Positions 18,504 through 27,590 of a stretch of 64,000 nucleotides of DNA are shown here, in pieces; within the stretch, counting starts at the first letter, position 1, and each line of letters opens with the position of its first letter. The stretch is from contig OY970196.1 in assembly GCA_963708205.1 (NCBI GenBank), forward strand, positions 1,054,001 through 1,118,000, read 5' to 3'. The position numbers were made by a program, and so were the translations under genes. Source of the stretch: CAVYTF01 sp963708205. Its GTDB lineage: Bacteria > Bacteroidota > Bacteroidia > Chitinophagales > Chitinophagaceae. The notes below the pieces were generated by a model that saw only the letters and a list, made by a program, of their open reading frames with translations, searched no databases and was not told where the DNA came from.

Positions 18504-20948
18504 TTAGCATAAAAGATAGACTTCAAAAGTTGCTCCTTCATTTTTTTTACCGCATGCTTTAATGGTTCCTTTGTGGTTTTCAATTATTTTTTTGCAAAGA
18601 GCAAGTCCAATTCCGGTTCCCGGATATTCGCTATAACTATGCAGCCTTTTGAAAAGCTCAAATATTTGATTGGCGTAGGTTTGGTCGAAACCAATTCCAT
18701 TATCTGCAACTGAAATTTTATAATATTTTTCTCCGGGAATTAAAGGTTCACAGTTTTCATCCGCTGTTATTTTTTCTGAAAAAACTTTTATGATCACTTC
18801 ATCATTTTTCGGCTTTCTATATTTAATTGCATTTGAAATTAAATTATTAAACACTTGCCGCAATTGAAAACTTATACCATGTACAGTTGGCAGATCCGCA
18901 AGTTGAATAGTTAATTTGAATGGGCCGGATTCTATAATAGAAGATTTGATTTCTTTCAACACTGCATTCAAATCAACAGGAGCTGTTTTATCTTTTGCAT
19001 GAGATAATTGCGCGAATGAAAGAATATCCTGAATAAGATTTTGCATCCGCAAAGCATTCTGGATCAAACTTTTTAAATAAGATCGTCCTTTATCAGAAAG
19101 CTTATCCGCTTCATTTTGCAAAATGCTGTCGCTCAATATTTGAATTTTTCTTAAAGGCTCCTGCAGATCGTGACTTGAAATGTAAGTGAACGATTCTAAT
19201 TCACTATTACTTCTTATCAACTCTTTATTTTTTTGTTCAAGTTCCTGCGCATATTCTTTCAAGCGTTCTTCATTCATTTTTCTTTCAGTAAGATCGCGGG
19301 TAACTTTTGAGAAACCTATAATATTTCCCTGCTTATCATGCAGAGCAGTAATAACAACGCTTGCCCAAAATTGAGAAGCATCTTTTCTCACGCGCCAGCC
19401 TTCGTCTATCGCTCTGCCGGTTTCGATAGCTTCCTTTATTAATCTTTCAGGTTTTAAATTAGCAGCATCTTCCTTAGGATAAAAAACGCGAAAGTTTTTT
19501 CCTACAATGTCTTCCGACTTATATCCTTTAATTCTTTCAGCACCTACATTCCAATTTTGTATCACACCTTCTGTATCTAATAAAAGAATTGCATATTCCT
19601 GCACCTCTGCAACCATTTGGTGGTAACGTTCTTCGCTTTGTGCAAGATATTCAAGTTGCTTTTCTGCCAGTGATTTTTTCTCTTCCAGTTCTTTTGTTAA
19701 TGCATATTGGTTTGACTGATCGAATGAGATATTTAAGATACACTCAACCTTGTTATTGTCATCCCGGCTGAAAATAGAACTATATGTATGAAACCATTTA
19801 TACGCTCCTTCTTTATTTTTTATCCGGTAACGAAATTCTCCGATAACATCTTTATTGTAATCAATAGATTTGTTTTCTTTTTTCAGTGCTTCATCCCTTT
19901 TTTGTAAAACATCTGCCAAATCATCCGGATGAATAATGTTTAAAAAAAATTGACTTCCGTTTTGCATAACATTATCGGGTTCATATCCCAGTAACTTCTT
20001 TATCGCACTATTTATAAAAACATATTTCCCTGTCTGGATATTTGAAACGGTGATCATTGATGGCGAAATATCAGTGATTTTCTCGATAAAATTTTGCTTT
20101 TCAGTTATTTCATTTTCAAATAATTTTTGTTGTGTTACATCCTGAAGCGTGCCGAAAAACTTTGTTGGTTTTCCATCAACACCAATAATTACCTGTGCTT
20201 TTGCGTGAAGGTGTTTTTCTTTATTTTTTACAATAATTCTATAATAAAAATCCTGCGGCGCATTTGTTTCTGTAAGCACTTGCATGCTTTTCAATACAAG
20301 ATCCTTATCAGCCGGATGATTGTAAGTGCCGATTATTATATTATCAATTTTATCTGTTGGTGAGAGTTCATAGATCTTATATAATTCCTCAGACCATATT
20401 AAAATATTCTTTTGTAAATCCCATGTCCAGTTGCCGATATGCGCCAGCGTTTGCGCTTCTTTAAAAAGATTTTGCTGGTGGTTTAAAAGTATATTCAGGG
20501 AAAGTGTTTCCTGCGTGGTTGTAAATGCATCAACCTCTTCTAAGATCTCAGTTGAGAGGGAAACATCTTTCGTGTATAAAGGAAGAAAAAAACGAAATGC
20601 TTTTCGCCTTATTAAACTTATCAATGTAAGATCTTCTGCTTTTATCTGCTCCTTTGAAATGACAGCAATTTGATCATCTTTCCACGCTTCCAAAGCATTG
20701 TCAATATAATTATCTGCGCCGTTAGAAGCAAGTGCAGTAAGCATTTTGGCTGCATTTGTCATTCCTATTTCTATTAATTGCTCGTCATTATATGAATCGA
20801 AAAGTTTTAAGATTGGAATTTTTTCACTGCGCGCGTAAAGAAGCATTCTTTCGGAAAATTCGCGCAATTTATTTTTTAAAATAAAGTCGGCATAGTCATT
20901 AAAATATTTGAAATCAAGTTTTTTATGGTCACTTAAGGTAGAATCCAC
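18504..20948 (-). CDS. PAS-domain sensor histidine kinase
   Basis: An 814-residue soluble kinase. Residues 1-150 form a helical input region resembling RsbR-N/globin-sensor-like modules. Three PAS folds follow: about 165-280 (GNWTWDLQKNILIWSEELYK), 290-425 and 445-565 (YAILLLDTEGVIQNWNVGAERIKGY would span its start). The HisKA box SSHDLQEPLRKIQ is near residue 595. A HATPase_c domain ends in DNGIGFDQ and YPGTGIGLALCKKII. No transmembrane segment is evident, so it probably senses a cytoplasmic signal. Start codon GTG at 20948; upstream in frame is a stop. The cognate receiver is 51 bp upstream on the same strand. Confidence 0.9.
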   Translation of the reverse strand: MDSTLSDHKKLDFKYFNDYADFILKNKLREFSERMLLYARSEKIPILKLFDSYNDEQLIEIGMTNAAKMLTALASNGADNYIDNALEAWKDDQIAVISKEQIKAEDLTLISLIRRKAFRFFLPLYTKDVSLSTEILEEVDAFTTTQETLSLNILLNHQQNLFKEAQTLAHIGNWTWDLQKNILIWSEELYKIYELSPTDKIDNIIIGTYNHPADKDLVLKSMQVLTETNAPQDFYYRIIVKNKEKHLHAKAQVIIGVDGKPTKFFGTLQDVTQQKLFENEITEKQNFIEKITDISPSMITVSNIQTGKYVFINSAIKKLLGYEPDNVMQNGSQFFLNIIHPDDLADVLQKRDEALKKENKSIDYNKDVIGEFRYRIKNKEGAYKWFHTYSSIFSRDDNNKVECILNISFDQSNQYALTKELEEKKSLAEKQLEYLAQSEERYHQMVAEVQEYAILLLDTEGVIQNWNVGAERIKGYKSEDIVGKNFRVFYPKEDAANLKPERLIKEAIETGRAIDEGWRVRKDASQFWASVVITALHDKQGNIIGFSKVTRDLTERKMNEERLKEYAQELEQKNKELIRSNSELESFTYISSHDLQEPLRKIQILSDSILQNEADKLSDKGRSYLKSLIQNALRMQNLIQDILSFAQLSHAKDKTAPVDLNAVLKEIKSSIIESGPFKLTIQLADLPTVHGISFQLRQVFNNLISNAIKYRKPKNDEVIIKVFSEKITADENCEPLIPGEKYYKISVADNGIGFDQTYANQIFELFKRLHSYSEYPGTGIGLALCKKIIENHKGTIKACGKKNEGATFEVYLLC

Positions 20949-20999
20949 AGTTTAAAAAAAAATAATTTTAGAAGAATAAATAATAGCTTACAAAAAAAT

Positions 21000-21392
21000 T
21001 TACTGGCAATTTTTTAGCATTTCGGTTATTACATTTTTATAGTAAGATAAATTTGAAGGTTTAGTAATTAATTCGGTATTGTATTTTTTAAAGAAATCCT
21101 TATCATGCGGATTTTCAGTTGTTGTAAAAATTACGAGCTCTACATCCTGAAATGCAGGCTCGGCCTTAATTTTTTTAAAAGTTTTTTTTCCATCAAGATA
21201 AGGCATATTGATATCTAAAATAATAAGGCAGGGAAGTTTGTCGTGATCGTTTTTCACTTTTTCCAAATAATCTATAGCCTTTAGTCCATTTTCTACCACC
21301 ACCACTTCAATATCAGGACACATTGATTTTACTGTTTCAACAAGCAGGTCACTATCTTCAACATCATCTTCTGCGTATAAAATTCTTTTCAT
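21000..21392 (-). CDS. Single-domain response regulator (Rcp1/CheY-like)
   Basis: A 130-residue receiver domain with no output domain. The acidic pocket is in YAEDDVEDSD, the phosphoacceptor is Asp60 in LIILDINMPYLDG, a Thr follows in FTTTENPHDKDF, and Lys is in LITKPSN. It precedes the PAS kinase in one transcript, the usual layout for Rcp1-type partners of PAS/phytochrome-like kinases. Output is presumably by protein-protein interaction. Confidence 0.9.
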   Translation of the reverse strand: MKRILYAEDDVEDSDLLVETVKSMCPDIEVVVVENGLKAIDYLEKVKNDHDKLPCLIILDINMPYLDGKKTFKKIKAEPAFQDVELVIFTTTENPHDKDFFKKYNTELITKPSNLSYYKNVITEMLKNCQ

Positions 21393-21589
21393 GGTGGAGA
21401 TTAATAAAATAAAATTACACTAAAAATTAATTGAAGAATAAGTATAAAAAAATCGAAGATAAAATTATTATTTTTTGTGGTGATAAATTTTGTTTTAAAA
21501 AAGATTTTAGAATTAGTATTGAAAAGGCAGCAACTAAAAAAATACTTTTGGAAAGATGGATTCTCTTTGCAGCGTGACGATACATTAAA

Positions 21590-21622
21590 ATAAAAAACCG
21601 CAGTGGTTCGCCCCGCTGCGGT
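21590..21622 (-). terminator. Rho-independent terminator or attenuator upstream of the response regulator
   Basis: The bases at 21597-21622 form a GC-rich stem of about 10 bp (ACCGCAG with CTGCGGT plus inner pairs). On the minus strand it is followed directly by a T-rich run (TTTTTTATTTTA). It lies about 200 bp upstream of the response regulator start in the same direction, with no clear gene before it. A second small hairpin (21718-21734, TTAGCT/AGCTAA) lies further upstream. This is the only notable content of the 381-bp gap 21393-21773. It could attenuate the regulator-kinase operon or end a small RNA. Confidence 0.6.
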
Positions 21623-21773
21623 AATAAATTTATTAAGGGTTTGTTTGATTGAGGGACAATTCTTTGCAATCATTTCAAAGTTTCATTTTTGCCAAGAAGT
21701 TTTCTCAAATTTTGTTATTAGCTTCGGCAGCTAACATTGTATTAAAATCATTAATCAGCAATAATAATATTTC

Positions 21774-23330
21774 ATGGAGAAAGCTGCAGATGTAATTATT
21801 GTAGGAGCAGGTCATAACGGGCTTGTATCAGCCATATTGCTTGCCCGTGCAGGTTTAAAAGTAATTGTAGTTGAAGAAAAAGATACAGTTGGTGGCGCTG
21901 CAAAAACAGAATATCCATTTACAAAAGTACCTACCCTCGGCACCAGCACAGGCGCTTACCTGCTTGGAGTAATGCCTCCCGAATTGATAAAAACACTTGG
22001 TGTCGAATTGCCGTTAATGCGCCGTGATCCGCATTATTTCCTGCCTACCACAGGCAAACGATATTTGTTGTTTGGCTCTGACCGTGATTCTATGCACAAA
22101 CAGTTTATTTCTTTTTTTTCTGAGGATGACTGGCGTGCAAATCAACTGTTATCTGAAGAAATCGGAAACATAAGAGACGATATTGCACGTACCTGGCTTG
22201 AAGAACCTTACAGCATTGAAGAAACAGCCGAGCGTTATGTTCGCCCTGAATTAAGACAAGTGTTTATAGATCTGTGTCGGCAGCCTGTCGGTGAATACAT
22301 AAACCGCTTTGGATTTAAGAGTGATCTGGTGAAAGCAATGTATGCGGTTACGGATGGTTTCTCAGGTCTCTTCGGAAGTTGGGACACGCCCGGCTCAGGT
22401 ATGAATTTTCTTGTTCATAATATGTGCCGCCTTCCCAAAAGTGATGGCACCTGGATGGTTGTAAAAGGAGGCATGGGAACCATCACCAAAACACTTGCAG
22501 ATGTTGCCCGCAAAGCCGGTGCAGAAATTATTACCGGCAAAAAAGTAAGCTCAGTTGATGTGCAGCATAATATTACAACAGGCATTACATTAACAGATGG
22601 CCCTCAGCTTAAAGCAAAAGCAGTCGTAGTAAATGCTGATCCGTTTCGTATGCAAACATTGATCGGAGCTGATCATCTGCCTGCATCTTATAATACAAGA
22701 ATTGAAAATTACAAACGTCCCGGCTCTACATTTAAGGTTAACCTTGCACTGAAAGGTCTTCCTAAATTTACCTGCCTTCCCGAAGACCGCGGGCAATATG
22801 GTACTACCATCCATTTGCTGCCTGATGAGCAGGATGTGATGCAAAGTCTTGAGGATGGATTTAATGCTGTTAAAGAAGGCAGACTCTATCCTTTTCCCAC
22901 AATAGAATGGTACATACATACAACAGTTGACGCATCACTGCGCGATGCAGAAGGGCATCATAATTCAGCTTTATTTGTTCAATGGGTTCCGTACGAACTA
23001 AAGGGTACAACATGGGAAGCAGAGGAAGAACGTTATGTACAACAGCTTCTTTCTGTTTGTGATCGTTTTGCGCCCGGCACCAGTGATCTTGTTGCCGATA
23101 CATTTCCACTTCATCCAAAGAAAATTGAAAGTCATTTTGGTATAACGCTCGGGCATATCCATCATGTTGACAATACTTTTGGTTTTTCGGACCGCCTGCC
23201 ATATGCTACTCCTGTGCAGGGCGTTTATTCGGCAAGTGCAGGCACGCATCCCGCCGGCTCGGTAATTGGTTGTGCCGGACATAATGCAGCTACGCGTTTG
23301 CTTAAAGATCTGGGCATTAACCCACAATGA
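21774..23330 (+). CDS. FAD-dependent oxidoreductase, PYROXD2/phytoene-desaturase-like
   Basis: A 518-residue flavoprotein with IIVGAGHNGLVSAILLARAG at the N-terminus, VGGAAKTEYPF after the second strand, and the C-terminal FAD segment GVYSASAGTHPAGSVIGCAG. The middle carries KGGMGTITKTLADVARKAGAEI, as in amine-oxidase-type family members. It resembles eukaryotic PYROXD2 in layout. It is only distantly similar to the protein at 15387, so the two are not recent duplicates. Slightly higher GC than its neighbours by eye. It stands alone between divergent and convergent genes; the substrate is unknown. Confidence 0.85.
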   Translation: MEKAADVIIVGAGHNGLVSAILLARAGLKVIVVEEKDTVGGAAKTEYPFTKVPTLGTSTGAYLLGVMPPELIKTLGVELPLMRRDPHYFLPTTGKRYLLFGSDRDSMHKQFISFFSEDDWRANQLLSEEIGNIRDDIARTWLEEPYSIEETAERYVRPELRQVFIDLCRQPVGEYINRFGFKSDLVKAMYAVTDGFSGLFGSWDTPGSGMNFLVHNMCRLPKSDGTWMVVKGGMGTITKTLADVARKAGAEIITGKKVSSVDVQHNITTGITLTDGPQLKAKAVVVNADPFRMQTLIGADHLPASYNTRIENYKRPGSTFKVNLALKGLPKFTCLPEDRGQYGTTIHLLPDEQDVMQSLEDGFNAVKEGRLYPFPTIEWYIHTTVDASLRDAEGHHNSALFVQWVPYELKGTTWEAEEERYVQQLLSVCDRFAPGTSDLVADTFPLHPKKIESHFGITLGHIHHVDNTFGFSDRLPYATPVQGVYSASAGTHPAGSVIGCAGHNAATRLLKDLGINPQ

Positions 23331-23368
23331 ATCCTATCTAAGATGGGATGAAATAATTATTGGGAATC

Positions 23369-24613
23369 TCAGATTACTGTTTTGAAAGAAGTTTGAAACG
23401 TCACTTTTTGCTGTACGTTATTTGAAATGGACCAAACTTCTTCAGCTATTATTCTTGTAGCATTTTCAGGATTGTCATTATCATCGAAGTATGTTGCTTT
23501 GAGTGTTTCGTTTTTAAAATTCAAAATTACATATCCGTTATGGCCTAACTGTATGTTATTGTCAATTGTTTCTCTAACCCTATCATCAAAAAAGATCAAA
23601 TTCTTATTTTTCTCTCCATCAGGAATACTATTTCTGACATTACTATTCAGTTCAACAGGCATTCCTCCATTGCCAATACATCTTCCATGCACTTTACCGC
23701 AGGGCAATTGGCTCTCACCATAAATTGCTAATCTATGCTCGTGCCCAAAAAACCAAAGAAGTGTTTTATCAGGATTAAAAAACTCACTTAATTGTTGTGC
23801 AGGAACAGCAAACTCAGCTTCGAATGCAGATAATGGCGGATGATGCGATAATAAAATAATGCCCCTGTTATCCTGATTTGGTTTCACAATATCACGCAAC
23901 CATGTGATCAGTTTTTGCTGCAACTGCAATTGCACATTAGAGTTTTGATTGAAAAATCCTTTTATAGAATCATAGCCGGTATCTAATCCTATAATTCTCC
24001 AATAATCATTTTCAAGGCAAAAAAAACTTGCTTCCTGTGTATTGGTATGTTCACCTTTAAGGATGCCCATGTAGGGCAGCAATTGTGTAAAATAATTTTT
24101 GCCACTTGAATACATTTCATGATTACCCATTAAAGCAAAACTTCCATAACTTCCATAAGGCCACGGAGCTCCCTGGGTAGAATTGAAATTTTCAGCAATC
24201 TCTTTTTCATTGCCAACATAATAAGTATCTCCGAGATGAATGCTGTAATCCTGCGTGCCACATAAGTGTGCAACATGGTGCGATTCCTGCGTATTAGATG
24301 CCCAGTCACTTAACAAAGCAACCGACACATCATCATTTGAATGCATTTTAAAAATGCCGTTATTGATTGCAGGATTTACATAGGTTTGATAAGGATAATG
24401 ACGCGCACCAAACTGACCAAAAATTTTTAAAAGCCATATTAGTTTATTCTCTTCAACCAAACCATGCATGTTGTATGTTGGAGGAACTTCTTTGAGTGTT
24501 TTAAGTTGATTCTCTATAGGTGAATGTCCTAAATTTAGCAGGTCTCTTTTATCTTTCATTAAAGAATTTTTTAAAAAATCAGCAACTTTTATTTTTGAAA
24601 AATTACTTTTCAA
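23369..24613 (-). CDS. Metallophosphoesterase (calcineurin-like)
   Basis: A 414-residue protein with the ordered metal-binding motifs of the superfamily: LLSDWAS (Asp; the usual DxH is DxA-like here), HLGDTYYVG, ALMGNHEMYSSG, LLSHHPPLS and FGHEHRLAIYG. The changed first motif is worth noting, since DxH normally gives a metal-bridging His. No signal peptide is obvious. The annotated start is a TTG at 24613; an ATG at 24559 (MKDKRDLL) is the alternative. The substrate, whether nucleotide, phospholipid or phosphoprotein, cannot be told. It is followed 56 bp from the end of the minus-strand isomerase gene. Confidence 0.8.
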   Translation of the reverse strand: MKSNFSKIKVADFLKNSLMKDKRDLLNLGHSPIENQLKTLKEVPPTYNMHGLVEENKLIWLLKIFGQFGARHYPYQTYVNPAINNGIFKMHSNDDVSVALLSDWASNTQESHHVAHLCGTQDYSIHLGDTYYVGNEKEIAENFNSTQGAPWPYGSYGSFALMGNHEMYSSGKNYFTQLLPYMGILKGEHTNTQEASFFCLENDYWRIIGLDTGYDSIKGFFNQNSNVQLQLQQKLITWLRDIVKPNQDNRGIILLSHHPPLSAFEAEFAVPAQQLSEFFNPDKTLLWFFGHEHRLAIYGESQLPCGKVHGRCIGNGGMPVELNSNVRNSIPDGEKNKNLIFFDDRVRETIDNNIQLGHNGYVILNFKNETLKATYFDDNDNPENATRIIAEEVWSISNNVQQKVTFQTSFKTVI

Positions 24614-24669
24614 TCACATTTATTTCTATCACAAGAAAAACAATTTTGCTTAGGTAAATTATTTTCTTT

Positions 24670-25488
24670 TTAATAAGAATATCTTTCTTTCAATAAGTTC
24701 ACCATAAAAATATTTATATCCCATTGATTGGTTATTGGCTTATTTGTTTCAGGTAAGTGAACCATGTATGGATAAGGTCCAAACTCAGGCGTGATAGTTA
24801 TTTCAGCGTTTTTATCTAATTGTTTTTTTACTATTTTATCCCACCATTTGAGATGATGATCTAAAGCTTCCTGCCATTCATTTGCACGCGGATCAGGAAC
24901 CTGCGGACCTTCAGGATAACCTACTCTTGCATGAATATGTTCTGTACGTGAAATGGCTAGATCAACTGCTTCCTGCTGATCTTCCAAAAATGATTCTGCA
25001 ACGTTTACCCAATGCGAAATATCAAGCGTTAATTTTAAAGAAGGAATTTTTTGCAGGTACTCTTTTGTAACATGCGCAGCAAAGGCAAATTTATTTCGAT
25101 GTGTTTCATGATAAACTTCTAGACCGGTATTTTTTGTATGATTAACTGCAACATCAATCAATGATCTGTTCTGATCAAAATTGAAAAAATCTTTTCCTGT
25201 TTGCGAATCAATTTTTACTCCTTTAAATGATTTTATTTTTTCAAACCATGCACAATATGTATCATAGTGTTTTGCAAAATCTGCTTCATAAGTTGCATAA
25301 TGTTGCGGAATAATTTCAAGATCATGTATATCAAACTTTTCCCACACTCCTTCTAATTCATCTTTGGTAATTTTATTATCAATTGCATATTCAACACCAG
25401 CATAACCGGCACTTTTTATTTTAATTAAAAAATCATCCCAGCTTAAATTTTCACTTCCCCAGCGTGGACAAAAAAACTTTATATTCAT
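24670..25488 (-). CDS. Sugar phosphate isomerase/epimerase-like TIM-barrel protein
   Basis: A 272-residue AP-endonuclease-2/xylose-isomerase-like barrel. Likely metal ligands are in LEVYHETHRNK, LTLDISHWV, HIHARVGYPEGPQ and ITPEFGPYPY, in the order expected for the family. Members isomerise or epimerise keto-sugars, inosose or hydroxypyruvate; the substrate is unknown. It is divergently placed from the PhyH-Gfo-isomerase cluster with a 109-bp shared upstream region, suggesting common control. Confidence 0.83.
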   Translation of the reverse strand: MNIKFFCPRWGSENLSWDDFLIKIKSAGYAGVEYAIDNKITKDELEGVWEKFDIHDLEIIPQHYATYEADFAKHYDTYCAWFEKIKSFKGVKIDSQTGKDFFNFDQNRSLIDVAVNHTKNTGLEVYHETHRNKFAFAAHVTKEYLQKIPSLKLTLDISHWVNVAESFLEDQQEAVDLAISRTEHIHARVGYPEGPQVPDPRANEWQEALDHHLKWWDKIVKKQLDKNAEITITPEFGPYPYMVHLPETNKPITNQWDINIFMVNLLKERYSY

Positions 25489-25597
25489 ACTGATAGTTAA
25501 ATGTATTAATTAATAGAAAATATGTATAAAAAATATTGGTTGATGTTATTATTAAACAATAATAGTTTACTTTAGAGTTAACGATTAATAATTTTAT

Positions 25598-26431
25598 ATG
25601 CCATATACAAACTTAACAGCTTCGCAAAAAGCGCAGTACGATAAAGATGGTTATCTTATCGTAAAAAATTTTTTAAATAAAGAAGAAACAGATTTATTGT
25701 ATGGTCTTGCAACAGGTGAAGATGTATTTAGCAGCAATGCTTTTGATCTGAATGATCAAACTGGAAAACGCACCAAGCTGACGCTTTGGTTTACCCCGGG
25801 TGATGATACGTTTGGCCTGCTTACTCGCAGTGAAAAAATGGTGAATGCTATAAAAGTTATTTCGGGTGATGATGAAGCAGAGATATGTCATTTTCATTCA
25901 AAGCTGATGCAGAAAGAACCAAAGGTTGGCGGCGCATGGGAATGGCACCAGGATTATGGTTACTGGTATAAAAATGGTTTTCTTTTTCCTGATGCAATGA
26001 TAAGTGTAATGCTTGCGCTTACAAAAGCCAATAAAGAAAATGGTTGCATCCAAGTATTGAAAGGCTCGCATAAAATGGGCAGGCTTGAACATGGTTTTGC
26101 AGGCGAACAACAAGGTGCCGATATGCCTTTTGTTGAACAGGCGCTTGAAAGATTTGAAAGAGTTTATGTTGAAGTTAATCCGGGCGATGCGCTGTTTTTT
26201 CACAGCAATATTCTGCACATGTCAGAAGCCAATACATCTGATAAAGCAAGATGGTCTTTGATCTCTGTTTATAACTTAAGTTATAATAAACCTTTCCGCG
26301 AAAAAAATACTTCATGCATTACGCCTGTAAACGTTGTGCCTGATGAAGCAATTCTTGAATCTCCAACAGCATTGTCCGAACAAACAGATTTTCTGCGTAA
26401 AGAAAATGAGATCACTTTAAACGTAAAATAA
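25598..26431 (+). CDS. Phytanoyl-CoA dioxygenase (PhyH) family protein
   Basis: A 277-residue Fe(II)/2-oxoglutarate-dependent dioxygenase-like jelly roll. The HxD part of the iron triad is in WEWHQDYGYWY (about residue 117). The distal His is in ALFFHSNILHMSEAN, and the 2-oxoglutarate-binding Arg is likely in DKARWSLISVYN. Bacterial members hydroxylate small molecules rather than phytanoyl-CoA. It is followed after 20 bp by the Gfo/Idh/MocA gene and then a second isomerase, so it is probably one step in the catabolism of an unidentified polyol or sugar derivative. Confidence 0.86.
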   Translation: MPYTNLTASQKAQYDKDGYLIVKNFLNKEETDLLYGLATGEDVFSSNAFDLNDQTGKRTKLTLWFTPGDDTFGLLTRSEKMVNAIKVISGDDEAEICHFHSKLMQKEPKVGGAWEWHQDYGYWYKNGFLFPDAMISVMLALTKANKENGCIQVLKGSHKMGRLEHGFAGEQQGADMPFVEQALERFERVYVEVNPGDALFFHSNILHMSEANTSDKARWSLISVYNLSYNKPFREKNTSCITPVNVVPDEAILESPTALSEQTDFLRKENEITLNVK

Positions 26432-26451
26432 TTTTCTTCAATTTTTGCTGA

Positions 26452-27564
26452 ATGAAATCTAACGATTTTGAATTAGATTATTTGCCGCGCTTGCCGCAAA
26501 ATAAACAGATGACCATTGGCTGTATCGGCTCCGGTTTTATAATGGCTGATTGTCATCTTGTAGCATACAAGCAAGTCGGTTTTAATCCTGTTGCCATTGC
26601 TTCACGCAATCCTGAAAACAGCAAAGCAGTTGCAGAACGGCATAACATAAAAAATGTATATGCTGATTATAAAGAGTTATTGAAAGATGAATCCATTTCA
26701 ATTATTGATATAGCTGTGCCGCCGGATATTTTGATTGATATAATTCGCGAAGCAGTTAAACATGCAGATCACATAAAAGGCATTCTTGCACAAAAGCCAA
26801 TGGGCAGAAATTATAAAGAAGCAAAAGAAATTGTTTGGCTATGCCAGGATGCAGGAATCCTGCTTGGCGTAAATCAAAACATGCGTTATGATCAATCAAT
26901 CCGCGCATGTAAATCTATTCTTGATCAAAAGCTTTTAGGCAAACCTGTTTTTGCATCAATTGATATGCGTGCTATTCCGCATTGGATGGATTGGCAGGAA
27001 CGTTTGGGCTGGGCAACATTACGCACCATGAGCATTCATCATTTGGATAGTTTTCGTTTTTTATTTGGTGATCCTGACCGTGTTTATTGCAGCGTTACAC
27101 AAGATCCGCGTACCGCAAAAAAATTCAATCATGAAGATGGTGTTTCGTTGTACATTTTAGAATATGATAATGGTTTAAGAGCATCTGCGTGGGATGATGT
27201 TTGGTCAGGACCTTGCCGCGAAGGAAGTGAAAGCGATATTTATATTAACTGGCGTGTTGAAGGGACTGAAGGTATTGCCAAAGGAACAATTGGCTGGCCT
27301 TTTTATCCAACACCAACACCAAGCACATTGGATTTTACAACAACTAAACATCCTGGCGAGTGGCTTAAACCAAGATGGAAAGAAGTATGGTTTCCGGATG
27401 CATTTGCCGGCCCGATGGCGCAATTGATGTGTGCAATTGAAGAAAATAAAGAGCCGGAAATAAGTGGTAAAGATAATTTAAAAACAATGGCTTTGGTTGA
27501 TGCATGTTATCAATCTTATAAAGAACACAGGGCAATAAGTATTGATGAAATAATATCGAAATAA
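26452..27564 (+). CDS. Gfo/Idh/MocA family oxidoreductase
   Basis: A 370-residue protein. The Rossmann motif is TIGCIGSGFIMADCHLVAYK (about residues 21-40), the substrate-site lysine is in LAQKPMGRNYKEA (QKP in place of EKP), and the C-terminal fold has LRTMSIHHLDSFRFLFGDP. The cofactor is expected to be NAD(P). It lies between the PhyH dioxygenase and a TIM-barrel isomerase with 20-27 bp gaps, so the three form one operon. This architecture fits inositol- or sugar-acid-like catabolism, but the compound is not identifiable. Confidence 0.88.
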   Translation: MKSNDFELDYLPRLPQNKQMTIGCIGSGFIMADCHLVAYKQVGFNPVAIASRNPENSKAVAERHNIKNVYADYKELLKDESISIIDIAVPPDILIDIIREAVKHADHIKGILAQKPMGRNYKEAKEIVWLCQDAGILLGVNQNMRYDQSIRACKSILDQKLLGKPVFASIDMRAIPHWMDWQERLGWATLRTMSIHHLDSFRFLFGDPDRVYCSVTQDPRTAKKFNHEDGVSLYILEYDNGLRASAWDDVWSGPCREGSESDIYINWRVEGTEGIAKGTIGWPFYPTPTPSTLDFTTTKHPGEWLKPRWKEVWFPDAFAGPMAQLMCAIEENKEPEISGKDNLKTMALVDACYQSYKEHRAISIDEIISK

Positions 27565-27590
27565 TTTTTTAAAAAGATAAATTACTAATC

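Noticed and set aside
21401..21673. Minus-strand 90-codon frame upstream of the response regulator
   Set aside because: It runs straight through the terminator-like hairpin, is low-complexity at its end and shows no family features.
15387..23330. Carotenoid biosynthesis cluster suggested by two phytoene-desaturase-like proteins
   Set aside because: No phytoene synthase, cyclase or hydroxylase is present and the two proteins are far apart and dissimilar.
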